A stretch of 64,000 bases of DNA from Conexibacter sp. CPCC 206217 (lineage in GTDB: Bacteria; Actinomycetota; Thermoleophilia; Solirubrobacterales; Solirubrobacteraceae), in assembly GCF_030646165.1 (NCBI RefSeq), contig NZ_JAUTDO010000010.1, positions 1 through 64,000 on the forward strand. Direction: 5' to 3'. Under the pieces are notes generated by a model. That model made no database searches and was not told the origin of the DNA. It saw nothing but the letters and a program-made list of their open reading frames with translations. The position numbers and the translations under genes were made by a program. Below are positions 50,929 to 59,327 of this stretch, in pieces (the stretch's first letter is position 1; the number at the start of each line of letters is the position of its first letter).

Positions 50929-53409
50929 GTGCGCGAGCGCGGCACCGCCCGCCGCGTCGACCGCTCGATCGCGGCGGCGGTGCTCGCCTTCGGCATCGGC
51001 GACGTGCTGCTGCACGGCGTGCCGGGGAGCGAGACCGCTGCGCTCGCGTTGTGGACCGCGGCCGGGATCGCCGTCGTCTGGCGGCGCGCCCATCCGGTCG
51101 CGTTCTTCGCCTTCGCGCTCGGCGTGCAGGCCTGCTCGATCGGCTTCAAGCTGTCGCCGGGATCCGCGGCGGTCGCACCGCTGTACCTGCCGCTGGCGCT
51201 GTTCGGCCTCGGCGCCTACGTGCGCGACGCGCGGCTGGCGGTGCCGGCTGCGCTCGGCGTGGTCGTGCTGATGCTGATGCGCACGGGGCTGGACCTGCTC
51301 GGCGCGCTGCCCGAGCGGACGCCCGACGTGGTCGTGCGCGAGCTCGCGATCTTCGTGCCGGCGGCCGTCGGCGGCGCGCTGCTGCGCGACCGCACCGAGG
51401 CGCTCGCGCACGCGCGCCGACGCGCCCGCCTCGCCGCCGCGGCCGCGGACGACGGTGGCGCAGTCGAGCTGGCGCTCGGCGCCGAGCGCCGTCGCATCGC
51501 CCGCGAGCTGCACGCGGTCGTGACGGGCTGCGTGCGGGCGGTGCTCGACGAGGTCGCGGCCGTGCGCACGATGCTCCGCCGCGCGGGCGGGCCGAGCGGC
51601 GCGGCGGGAGCGATCGGGGCGGCCTGGGCCGCGGGGGACGTGTGGGCCGCTTGGACGGGCGGGGCGAGCGGCGCGGCGGGAGCGATCTCCCCCGAGCCGG
51701 CCCGCGTCGCGCTGCGCCGCGCGCGCGACGCGAGTCAGCAGGCGATGGCGGAGATGCGGCGGATGCTGATGCTGCTGCGCAGCAGCGAGGCCGTCGCGCG
51801 GCCGGACGCGTCGGAGGTACCGGCCTCGCTGCGCGAGCTGACCGATCGCGGCGCCGGGGCGATCGACGTGCGGCGCGCGCACGCGGGGGCGCCGCCGCAG
51901 GAGGAGCGGCTGCCGGCGGTCGCGATGCGGGTGCTGGTCGCGCTTGCGGAGCTGCCCGGCTGCACGCGCGTGACGGTCGAGCGCGGCGACGGCTTCGTGC
52001 GCGCGAGCGCGCGCATCCGCCTCGGGCTCGGGCGCGGCGCGGTCGAGGCCCTCGCCGAGCGGGCGCGGCTGGCGGGCGGGCGGCTGCGGCGCGGACCGCT
52101 GCGCCGCTCGACGCTGACCGTCGTGCTGCCGACGCACTCCGAGCACGCCGCGCGGTTGCGCGCGCCGAGCGCGTGGCTGCGGCTCGCGCCGCGGCTGAGC
52201 GCCCAGCTGCTGCCGCTGCTGATGCTGGCGCTGGAGCTGACCGAGGCGCTGCTGGCGGCCGGCAAGCCGGCCGAGTTCTACGGCAGCGCGAGCGTGCCGG
52301 TGCGCGTCGTCGGCGCCGTCGCGCTGGCGGCGGCGTTCCTGCCGCGGCGGCGCTGGCCGCTGGCGAGCGTGCTGCTGGTCGTGGCGGTCGCGCTCGTGCG
52401 CTGCTCCGTGCTCGACGACGCGTTCGGCCTCAACGCGCCGCTCTACGTCGCCGCGTTCATCGCCGGCGCGTACGTGCGGCTGCCGTGGGCGGCGGCACTC
52501 GGCGGCCTCGCCTGCATCGCGGGCGGGATCGCGACGGTGATGTTCCAGTTCGGCTGGAACCTCGAGCTGTACCCGACCGGCGTCCTGCTGTTCTTCGCGA
52601 CGATGACCGCGGCGGCCTGGGCGACCGGGATCGGCGGCCGGCGGCGCGTCGCCGAGGCACAGGAACTGCGTGCGCTGAGCGCCGCGGAGGAGCAGCGCCA
52701 GGCGCGCGCGATCGAGCGCGTCGTGGAGGCGGAGCGGTTGCGCGTCGCGCGCGAGCTGCACGACCTCGTCGGCCACGGCCTCACCTCGATCACGCTCCAG
52801 TGCGCGGTGGCGGACCAGTTGCTCGGCGCGCGATCGGCCGTTGCGGGAGACGCGATCGCCGACCCGGGTGCGCGGCCGACTGCGGGTGCCGCGCACGCGC
52901 ACGCACAAGCCGCTGCGGCGACGGCGATCGCGGCGGTCGAGGAGGTCGGCGAAGAGGTCCTGCGCGAGCTGGACCAGCTGCTCGCCGCGCTCGACGGACG
53001 GCGCGAGGCGGCCGCGCCGCAGTTGAGCCGGCTGCCTGAGCTGGCGCGGCGCGCCGAGGCGCACGGCCTCGACGTGCGCCTGAAGCTCGTCGGCGACGTC
53101 GCCGCGGTCCCCGCCGGGCACGCCGGTGCCGCCTACCGGATCGTCCAGGAGGCGCTGACGAACGCGCGCAAGCACGGCGGCGCGGTCGCGGTCGCCGTCC
53201 GCGTCGCGCACGAGCGCGAGCGGCTGACGATCGAGGTGCGCAACGAGATCGCTCTTGGCAGATCGATCCCGACCGCGCCCGCCACCGGCGCCGGCCTCGG
53301 GATCGCCGGCATGCGCGAGCGGGTGCGGCTCTACGACGGCTGGCTCGTCGCGGGGCCCGACGGCGCCGACGCGTGGGCGGTCAGGGCGGAGCTGCCGCTC
53401 ACCGGCTGA
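50929..53409 (+). CDS. Tandem histidine kinase: degenerate kinase module fused to an active-looking one
   Basis: An 826-residue protein with two DesK/NarX-type kinase units in one chain. Module 1 (1-405) has four or five membrane helices, a phosphoacceptor-like RRRIARELHAVVTGCVRAVL (His195) and an ATPase-like region that lacks the N-box Asn (LVALAELPGCTRVTVERGDG). Module 2 (420-826) has about five helices, VARELHDLVGHGLTSITLQC (His611), IVQEALTNARKHGG (N-box) and GAGLGIAGMRERVRLYDG (G-box). Module 2 should be catalytically active and module 1 regulatory. GTG 50929 follows the RTX-PASTA stop by 7 bases. The response regulator at 53455 is convergent. Confidence 0.88.
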   Translation: MRERGTARRVDRSIAAAVLAFGIGDVLLHGVPGSETAALALWTAAGIAVVWRRAHPVAFFAFALGVQACSIGFKLSPGSAAVAPLYLPLALFGLGAYVRDARLAVPAALGVVVLMLMRTGLDLLGALPERTPDVVVRELAIFVPAAVGGALLRDRTEALAHARRRARLAAAAADDGGAVELALGAERRRIARELHAVVTGCVRAVLDEVAAVRTMLRRAGGPSGAAGAIGAAWAAGDVWAAWTGGASGAAGAISPEPARVALRRARDASQQAMAEMRRMLMLLRSSEAVARPDASEVPASLRELTDRGAGAIDVRRAHAGAPPQEERLPAVAMRVLVALAELPGCTRVTVERGDGFVRASARIRLGLGRGAVEALAERARLAGGRLRRGPLRRSTLTVVLPTHSEHAARLRAPSAWLRLAPRLSAQLLPLLMLALELTEALLAAGKPAEFYGSASVPVRVVGAVALAAAFLPRRRWPLASVLLVVAVALVRCSVLDDAFGLNAPLYVAAFIAGAYVRLPWAAALGGLACIAGGIATVMFQFGWNLELYPTGVLLFFATMTAAAWATGIGGRRRVAEAQELRALSAAEEQRQARAIERVVEAERLRVARELHDLVGHGLTSITLQCAVADQLLGARSAVAGDAIADPGARPTAGAAHAHAQAAAATAIAAVEEVGEEVLRELDQLLAALDGRREAAAPQLSRLPELARRAEAHGLDVRLKLVGDVAAVPAGHAGAAYRIVQEALTNARKHGGAVAVAVRVAHERERLTIEVRNEIALGRSIPTAPATGAGLGIAGMRERVRLYDGWLVAGPDGADAWAVRAELPLTG
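51594..51687 (+). repeat. 22-base direct repeat within the kinase gene
   Basis: The same 22 bases, starting GAGCGGCGCGGCGG, occur at 51594-51615 and 51666-51687 and encode SGAAGAI in an Ala/Gly/Trp-rich insertion of module 1. This suggests a recent duplication inside the degenerate kinase half. Confidence 0.75.
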
Positions 53410-53454
53410 GCGGGGGACGTGGGCACCGACGCCCGCATCGACGCGGACGCCGGC

Positions 53455-54126
53455 TCAGCCCGGCAGCTCGTTGCTGCCCAGCTCCACGAGCCCGCTCTCG
53501 TACGCCGCGACCACGATCTGGGTGCGGTTGCGCAGGCCGAGCTTCGACAGGATCGCGGTCACGTGGGTCTTGACGGTGCCCTCGCCGAGGAACAGCTCGC
53601 GCGCGATCTCGGCGTTCGTCATGCCGCGCGCGACGAGGCGCGCGACGTCGACCTCGCGGGGGGTCAGCTCCGCGAGGCGCTCGGTCAGGTCCTCGTCCGG
53701 GGTCGGGCGCTGGACGTAGTGCTCGATCAGCTGGCGCGTGACGGCCGGCGACAGCAGCGCGTCGCCGGCCGCGACCGTGCGCACCGCGCCGACGAGCGAG
53801 TCGGGCGCGGTGTCCTTCAGCAGGAAGCCGGCGGCGCCCGCGCGCAGCGCCTCGTGGACGTACTCGTCGAGGTGGAAGGTCGTCACCACGAGCACGCGCA
53901 CGCCCGGCATCCGTCTCTGCAGCCGGCGCGTCGCCTCGATCCCGTCGGTGCCGGGCATGCGGATGTCCATCACCGCGACGTCGGGTCCGGTTCTGATGAT
54001 CTGCTCGACCGCGTCGGCGCCGTCGCCCGCCTCGCCGACGACGCGGATGCCGGGGTCGGCCTCGAGGATCATCTTCATGCCACCGCGCACGAGCGCCATG
54101 TCATCGGCAACGACGACTCGGATCAT
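53455..54126 (-). CDS. NarL/LuxR-type response regulator
   Basis: A 223-residue regulator: receiver (IRVVVADDMALVRGGMKMIL, phosphorylated Asp in VAVMDIRMPGTDG, Thr in VLVVTTFHLDEY, Lys in FLLKDTAP) and LuxR domain (LTPREVDVARLVARGMTNAE, GEGTVKTHVTAILSKLGLRN). It is convergent with the double histidine kinase, 45 bases apart, and is the probable partner. The kinase follows the RTX-PASTA gene, so envelope functions may be the target. Confidence 0.92.
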   Translation of the reverse strand: MIRVVVADDMALVRGGMKMILEADPGIRVVGEAGDGADAVEQIIRTGPDVAVMDIRMPGTDGIEATRRLQRRMPGVRVLVVTTFHLDEYVHEALRAGAAGFLLKDTAPDSLVGAVRTVAAGDALLSPAVTRQLIEHYVQRPTPDEDLTERLAELTPREVDVARLVARGMTNAEIARELFLGEGTVKTHVTAILSKLGLRNRTQIVVAAYESGLVELGSNELPG

Positions 54127-54183
54127 CGGGCAATCCTGTCGTCTCGCGGGACAACCCGCAATAGACCTTCGATAGAGATCAGG

Positions 54184-54224
54184 GGCGCGCGATCGACGCT
54201 CGCGGAGGGCGCCGATCGCGCGCC
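54184..54224. terminator. Twelve-base-pair hairpin after the FMN reductase gene
   Basis: GGCGCGCGATCG (54184-54195) pairs perfectly with CGATCGCGCGCC (54213-54224) across a 17-base loop. It sits 5 bases past the FMN reductase stop and upstream of the response regulator. There is no T-run, so its effect on termination is uncertain. Confidence 0.45.
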
Positions 54225-54228
54225 GCTC

Positions 54229-54813
54229 CTACGCGGCGGCCTCGGCGGCCGGCTCGCGCAGCGGCCGCAGCGCCGCCTGCACGCGCAGCAGGTCGTCGAG
54301 CATCGCGGTCGCCGACTGCTCCATCGGCGCGTTGCCCTCGAGGCGGCCGTCGTCGTCGATCAGTCTCGCGACGAACGGGATCGAGATCGCGTCGGTGACC
54401 GGGACGAGCCGCAGCGCCACGAGCGGGTGCTTGATCGCCGTCGCGGCGCGCAGGCCGGCGGAGACGCCGCCGTAGCTGATCAGCCCGACGGGCTTGTGCT
54501 GCCACTCGACGTGGAGGTAGTCGAGCGCGTTCTTCAGCGGCGCGGTGAAGGAGTGGTTGTACTCCGGCATCACGATCGCGAAGGCGTCGGCGGCCGCGAC
54601 GCGCTCGCTCCACGCGCGCGTGTGGGCGTGCTCGTACTTCTGCAGCCGCGGGTGGTTCGGCTCGTCCATGAACGGCAGCGCGATCTCGGCGAGGTCGGCG
54701 ACGTCGAGCTCGAAGCCGCCGTGTGCTTCGGCGCGGTCGCGAAACCACTCGGCGACGGGGAGGCCGACGCGGCCGGGGCGAGTCGAGGCGATGATGATCT
54801 GGAGTCGAGGCAT
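54229..54813 (-). CDS. NADPH-dependent FMN reductase (flavodoxin fold)
   Basis: A 194-residue flavoprotein. RLQIIIASTRPGRVGLPVAE is the FMN phosphate-binding loop, IVMPEYNHSFTAPLKNALDY the conserved second flavin motif, and KPVGLISYGGVSAGLRAATA the third. It reduces FMN, quinones or metals with NAD(P)H. A TACGCT box ends 6 bases before the ATG, so it has its own leaderless promoter although the patatin gene lies upstream on the same strand. Confidence 0.92.
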   Translation of the reverse strand: MPRLQIIIASTRPGRVGLPVAEWFRDRAEAHGGFELDVADLAEIALPFMDEPNHPRLQKYEHAHTRAWSERVAAADAFAIVMPEYNHSFTAPLKNALDYLHVEWQHKPVGLISYGGVSAGLRAATAIKHPLVALRLVPVTDAISIPFVARLIDDDGRLEGNAPMEQSATAMLDDLLRVQAALRPLREPAAEAAA

Positions 54814-54819
54814 CCTCTG

Positions 54820-54825
54820 AGCGTA
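54820..54825 (-). promoter_or_regulatory. Leaderless -10 box (TACGCT) of the FMN reductase gene
   Basis: On the minus strand TACGCT precedes the ATG at 54813 by 6 bases. Confidence 0.45.
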
Positions 54826-54878
54826 GTAGCGCTCTCGCGAGCGGCTCGGCCGCGCCGCCGCGCCGCGCGTTGCGGCGC

Positions 54879-56165
54879 TCAGACCCGCCGCAGCGAGCGG
54901 TACTCGTCCAGCGAGGTCGCGTCGCGCTCCTTCGCGACGTCGACCGGCGCGACGTCGAAGTCGTGCGCGCCGTCCGCGCACCAGAAGGCCGGATGTCTGC
55001 GCAGCCAGCGCCGCGCGTCGCGGCGCCCGGCGGCGATCAGCGCGTCGACGTAGACGCGGTCGAAGAAGAGGAACGAGAGCAGGTCTCCGCCCGCGTCGGT
55101 GCGGCCGCGCAGCAGCCGCCCGAGCAGCAGCAGGTCCGGGTGACGGGCCGCCTTCAGGCCGCCGTAACGGGCCTGGAACGTTCGCATCGCGAGCTGGCCC
55201 AGCTCGCGTCTGCGGCGCGGCGTGACCATCGCGTACGCGATCTTGCGGTACGGGCGCCTGCCGCGCGCCTCGCGGTAGGCGCGCGCGGACGGGTTCGTGC
55301 CGGCGCGGTGGTCCTCGACGAAGAACGAGTTGATCGCGACGAGCCGCTGCATGTCGGCCGCGACCTGGTCGACGAGCAGGCCGTCGAGCATGTTCGCGAT
55401 CACGTCGACGAGATGCGGCGGCGGCTCGTCCGGCGCGATCGGCGGCGCGGCGAGCGGCTCGAAGCCGATCACGATCACATGGTCGGCGCCCAGTTCGACG
55501 GCCGGCTTGATCGGCGAGTTGAGCCGTGTCGCGCCGTCGGTGTAGTAGCCCTGGGCGCTCGGCGGGTCGTTGATCTCGACGGCGGGGAAGACGAGCGGGA
55601 TCGCCGCGGAGGCGCGCACGTGCTCGTCGGCGAGGCGCACCGGCACGAACGGCAGCTCGTCGCTTCTGGGCAGCTGGCGCGGCGTCGCCGTCTCGACGAA
55701 GCCGACCGGCCGGCCCGTCGTCAGCTGCGTCGCGACGACGCAGACGGCGTCGAGCAGGCCGCCGTCGACGTTGCGGTGCAGCGCGTCCCAGTCCATATGG
55801 CGGCCGAGGTAGCGCCGCAGCGGGTGCGGATCCAGCAGCGAGCCGCGCCGCACGCCCGGGATCGAGAGCGCGTCGCCGGCCAGCCGCGCGAGGTTGAACG
55901 GCAGCCGCGGCGACAGCAGCGGCGCGATCACGTCGCTGCGCTCCAGCCCGCGCCAGCGCTCGATCGCCAGCTCCACCTGCGCCGCCACCGGCAGGTGCGC
56001 GAGCGACCCCAGCAGCGCCGCGTTGATCGCGCCGACGCTGGTGCCGCACAGCAGCGTCACCTCCTCGCCGCGCCGCTCCAGCTCCGGCAGCAGGATCGAC
56101 AACGCACCGACTTCGTACGCGCCTCGCGCGCCGCCACCCGGCAGCACGAGCGCGATCCGTCTCAT
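54879..56165 (-). CDS. Patatin-like phospholipase
   Basis: A 428-residue serine lipid hydrolase. Oxyanion hole GGGARGAYEVG (10-20), nucleophile Ser43 in LLCGTSVGAINAALLG and catalytic Asp210 in YYTDGATRLNSP form the Ser-Asp dyad. The C-terminal 150 residues are helical and variable. It hydrolyses acyl esters of phospholipids or neutral lipids. The ATG overlaps the stop of the upstream acyl-reductase-like SDR (ATGA at 56162-56165), so the two proteins are made together and may act on the same acyl chains. Confidence 0.9.
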   Translation of the reverse strand: MRRIALVLPGGGARGAYEVGALSILLPELERRGEEVTLLCGTSVGAINAALLGSLAHLPVAAQVELAIERWRGLERSDVIAPLLSPRLPFNLARLAGDALSIPGVRRGSLLDPHPLRRYLGRHMDWDALHRNVDGGLLDAVCVVATQLTTGRPVGFVETATPRQLPRSDELPFVPVRLADEHVRASAAIPLVFPAVEINDPPSAQGYYTDGATRLNSPIKPAVELGADHVIVIGFEPLAAPPIAPDEPPPHLVDVIANMLDGLLVDQVAADMQRLVAINSFFVEDHRAGTNPSARAYREARGRRPYRKIAYAMVTPRRRRELGQLAMRTFQARYGGLKAARHPDLLLLGRLLRGRTDAGGDLLSFLFFDRVYVDALIAAGRRDARRWLRRHPAFWCADGAHDFDVAPVDVAKERDATSLDEYRSLRRV

Positions 56166-57445
56166 GCCTGTGCGCGCACCTGCCCTGCGTGACGGCCGGC
56201 AGCGGCGCTCGCGTGCGCGGCGGCGGGAAGCGCGACCGGCATCGCCAGCCGCGGCTGGCGGCGGCGCGCCTGTGCGGCGGCCTCCACGCGCGTCAGCGGC
56301 CGGCGGCCCCACTGCGCGGTCACGGCGTAGCGGACGAGTCTGTCGAAGTAGCCCGGCAACTGCGTCACCTGTATCCCTCTCTGCACGAGCGCTTCCTGCG
56401 CCCGCGTCGTGTCGTAGCGCGCCCGCAGCGCGAAGTACGGATAGAAGACCTGGCCGCGCTCCAGCCAGCGACGGCGCGCGCCCGTGCTGCGGCGCAGCAG
56501 CGCCTGGTGCACGGTGCGCTGGTAGAGCCACGGCTGCAGCGCGAGCGGCCGCCGGCGCTCGAAGGCGGCGGCGGAGAGGTCGATCAGCTCGCCGACGCTG
56601 CTCGCCTGCGGCCCGGCCGCGAGGCTGTAGGTGAGGCCGGGCTCGGCGTCGATCCCGCCGCCCGCGAGCGCGTGGATCGCGTCGGCGACGTAGTCGACCG
56701 GCACGACGTCGACCGGCGAGGCGCGCCGGGCCGGCATCACCGGCGTCGTCGCGCCGCGCGCGAACGCCTTCAGCGGCGCGTAGATGACGTTGAACGCGGG
56801 CGTCCAGCCGGAGTCGCGCTCGCCGACGACGATGCTGGGGCGGAAGACCTGCAGCGGCAGCACGTCGGCGTGCTCGCGCACGAGCTTCTCGGCCTCCCAC
56901 TTGGTCCGCTCGTAGGTGTTGCGGTGGCCCTGGCCGAGGTCGAGGTCGTCCTCGCCGAAGACGCCGCGGTGGGTGCCGGCGACGTACGCCGTCGAGACGT
57001 GCGAGAAGCGCCGCAGCCCGCCGCGCCGCTGCGCCAGCAGCGCCAGGTCGAGCATGTTGCGCGTGCCCTCGACGTTGATCGCGCGCGCCTCCTCCAGCGG
57101 CAGCGTGAAGTCGACGGAGGCGGCCGAGTGGACGATCTCGGTGACGCGCTCGGCGAGCTGCTCGCGCCGCGCGTCGGTCAGGCCGAGCCCGGGCGATGCG
57201 ACGTCGCCGCGGACCGCGACGAGGCGGTCGTCGTAGCGCTCGGCGTCGGGCAGCACCTCGTGCGCCGCGGCGCGCAGCCGGGCCGCCGCCGAGGCGTCGT
57301 CGTCCGCGCGCACGAGCGCGTAGACGGTGCGCTCGCCGCGTTCCAGGTAGCGCGCCAGCAGCTCCATCCCGAGGAAGCCGGTCGCTCCCGTGAGGAGGAC
57401 GGGTCCGTCGGCGAGGCCGTGGTCGGAAGGCTGCGCAGCGAGCAT
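56162..57445 (-). CDS. Extended SDR, fatty-acyl reductase-like (NAD_binding_4)
   Basis: A 427-residue protein with TGATGFLG (19-26), YALVRADDDASAAARLRAAA, IVHSAASVDFTLPLEEARAI, NVEGTRNMLDLAL, VSTAYVAGTHRG and catalytic NTYERTKWEAEKLV, then FRPSIVVGERDSGWTPAFNV. These match the reductase domain of fatty acyl-CoA reductases. A C-terminal part of about 130 residues (RRPLALQPWLYQRTVHQALL onward) resembles the helical sterile domain. It is a paralogue of the SDR at 14499. It is coupled to the patatin gene; together they could release an acyl chain and reduce it, in either order. Confidence 0.85.
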   Translation of the reverse strand: MLAAQPSDHGLADGPVLLTGATGFLGMELLARYLERGERTVYALVRADDDASAAARLRAAAHEVLPDAERYDDRLVAVRGDVASPGLGLTDARREQLAERVTEIVHSAASVDFTLPLEEARAINVEGTRNMLDLALLAQRRGGLRRFSHVSTAYVAGTHRGVFGEDDLDLGQGHRNTYERTKWEAEKLVREHADVLPLQVFRPSIVVGERDSGWTPAFNVIYAPLKAFARGATTPVMPARRASPVDVVPVDYVADAIHALAGGGIDAEPGLTYSLAAGPQASSVGELIDLSAAAFERRRPLALQPWLYQRTVHQALLRRSTGARRRWLERGQVFYPYFALRARYDTTRAQEALVQRGIQVTQLPGYFDRLVRYAVTAQWGRRPLTRVEAAAQARRRQPRLAMPVALPAAAHASAAAGRHAGQVRAQA

Positions 57446-57546
57446 GTCAAGCAGGTTGCCGGTCTTTCGCCGCACCCGGTATCGCCAGGGGGACGAAACC
57501 TCGCTGGCCGCCTTGGCCGCTGGTCGAAGAAGCTGTGTGACGGCGG

Positions 57547-59154
57547 TTACAGAACCGGCACGTCGGGCTCGTCGAGCGTGCTCGAGACGCGCGGGCCGGG
57601 CAGCGGCGCCTCCGCCACCTCGACGCGGTCGCGGCCGGCGCGCTTGGCCGCGTACAGCGCGCGGTCGGCGACCTGCATCAGCGCCTCCGCGTCGCTCGCG
57701 TGCAGGCCCAGGACCGCGACGCCGAAGGAGGCCGTCAGCGAGTGGTCGTCGAGGTCCAGGTCGACCGCCGCGATCGCGCCGCGCAGCTGCTCGGCGACCG
57801 CCATCGCGCCCTGCAGCGGCGTGTCGGGCAGCAGCACCGCGAACTCCTCGCCGCCGGTGCGCGCCGCGAGGTCGCTCTCGCGCAGCTCGCCGGTCAGCGC
57901 TCGGCCGACGGCGACGAGCGCGCGGTCGCCGGCGTCGTGGCCCCAGGTGTCGTTGAGGACCTTGAAGCGGTCGATGTCGAGCAGCACGAGCGACAGCGGG
58001 CGATGGCTGCGGTTGGCCTGCGCCTGCATCCGCTGCAGCGCGTCCTGCAGCGCCCAGCGGTTGGGCAGCTGCGTCAGCGCGTCGGTCGTCGCGCGCGACT
58101 GCGCGAGCGCGAGCGTGCGCAGGCCGGCGAGGATCGGCGCGGCCTGCAGGATGCTGTCGCTGACGACGCGCCGGTCGCGCGCGGCGCGGCCGTTGGGATC
58201 CTCGACCAGCACCGAGCCGATGATCCCGTCGCCGACCAGCAGCGGCCTGCAGCTGGCCGGGCCGCTGCCGCCGCACACGCCGCACGCGACGAGCGGTTCC
58301 TCGTCGCCCTGGCTGTGGGCGGCGCCGCGGCGGATCGCGAGGCAGTCACGCGGCCTCGCGTCGGCGATCCCGGCCGCCAGCGGCGTGCCGGCGTGCGGCG
58401 GCGTGCCCGCGCGCAGGCGGTCGTCGCCGGGGGTGCGGCGCAGCACGGTCACGACGGCCTCGTCTCCGAGCTGGCGTTCGAGGTGGCGCTTCAGCAGCTC
58501 GTCGGCCTCGCCCTCGTCGCCGGCCGACTGCATCGCGGCGGCGAACTCGGCCTGGGCGCGGTTGTAGCGGCGCTCGCGCAGCGTCCCGCGGCGCAGCACC
58601 ACCAACGCGATCGCGCCGACCAGCATGCTGACCGCGACTATCAGCGCGACGGCGCGGCGCAGCAGCGAGTTGGCGTCGCGCTCGCGCTCGCGCTCCAGCA
58701 GCTCCTGGTAGTGCGACAGCTCGGCGCGGAACGTGTCGATCGGGGCCTCGCGCGTCTTGAGGTCGTCTCTGAATCTGGTGTCGTCGAGCGTGAGTCTGCG
58801 GACGTCCTCGGCGGCGAGGCTCTGCCACGCGCCGGCTGCGCTGCGCAGCCGCAGCAGCGCCGCGCGCGTCTCCTCGCTGCGCGCTCTCCGCAGCTCCTGC
58901 ACCATCAGCGCGTCGAAGCGCTGCTTCGCCTCGCGGTACGGGTCGAGGTCCTCGTCCTCGAACGTGCTGAGGAAGCCGCGCACGCCGATCTCCTGGTCCA
59001 GCATCGCGGTCTCCAGCCGCTGCGACGCGTCGATGCGGTCGAACTGCTCGTCGGTGTCATGCCTGAGCGACCCGAACACGAGCAGCAGCGTGACCAGCCA
59101 GCCGATCAGCAATGCGGCGAACAGGAACGAGGGAAGCAGCCGTCTGAAGGACAT
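57547..59154 (-). CDS. GGDEF diguanylate cyclase with membrane sensor and GAF-like domain
   Basis: A 535-residue signalling enzyme. Helix 1 (LPSFLFAALLIGWLVTLLLV), an extracellular CHASE3-like four-helix part (DQEIGVRGFLSTFEDEDLDP), helix 2 (AVALIVAVSMLVGAIALVVL), a GAF-like domain with Cys in RPRDCLAIRRG, ACGVCGGSGPASC, and a GGDEF domain with active site ARTGGEEFAVLLP. RESD five residues before GGEEF is an inhibitory I-site. It makes cyclic di-GMP from GTP. ATG 59154 starts MSFRRLLPSF just before helix 1. Confidence 0.92.
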   Translation of the reverse strand: MSFRRLLPSFLFAALLIGWLVTLLLVFGSLRHDTDEQFDRIDASQRLETAMLDQEIGVRGFLSTFEDEDLDPYREAKQRFDALMVQELRRARSEETRAALLRLRSAAGAWQSLAAEDVRRLTLDDTRFRDDLKTREAPIDTFRAELSHYQELLERERERDANSLLRRAVALIVAVSMLVGAIALVVLRRGTLRERRYNRAQAEFAAAMQSAGDEGEADELLKRHLERQLGDEAVVTVLRRTPGDDRLRAGTPPHAGTPLAAGIADARPRDCLAIRRGAAHSQGDEEPLVACGVCGGSGPASCRPLLVGDGIIGSVLVEDPNGRAARDRRVVSDSILQAAPILAGLRTLALAQSRATTDALTQLPNRWALQDALQRMQAQANRSHRPLSLVLLDIDRFKVLNDTWGHDAGDRALVAVGRALTGELRESDLAARTGGEEFAVLLPDTPLQGAMAVAEQLRGAIAAVDLDLDDHSLTASFGVAVLGLHASDAEALMQVADRALYAAKRAGRDRVEVAEAPLPGPRVSSTLDEPDVPVL

Positions 59155-59327
59155 TCCCCCACAGCATCGGCGAATCAGCGACACGCTTGAGCAATGTGGC
59201 GTACCGGTCGCTTCGAAACGTCGCCGGTGCCCGCGCTGACTGCGTCACCGCCGCTTCACATCCATGGCCTCGAGCGCGGGTTAGCTTGCGCGCGCCGTTC
59301 CCTCTCGACTCCCGACAAAGGAGCCAC

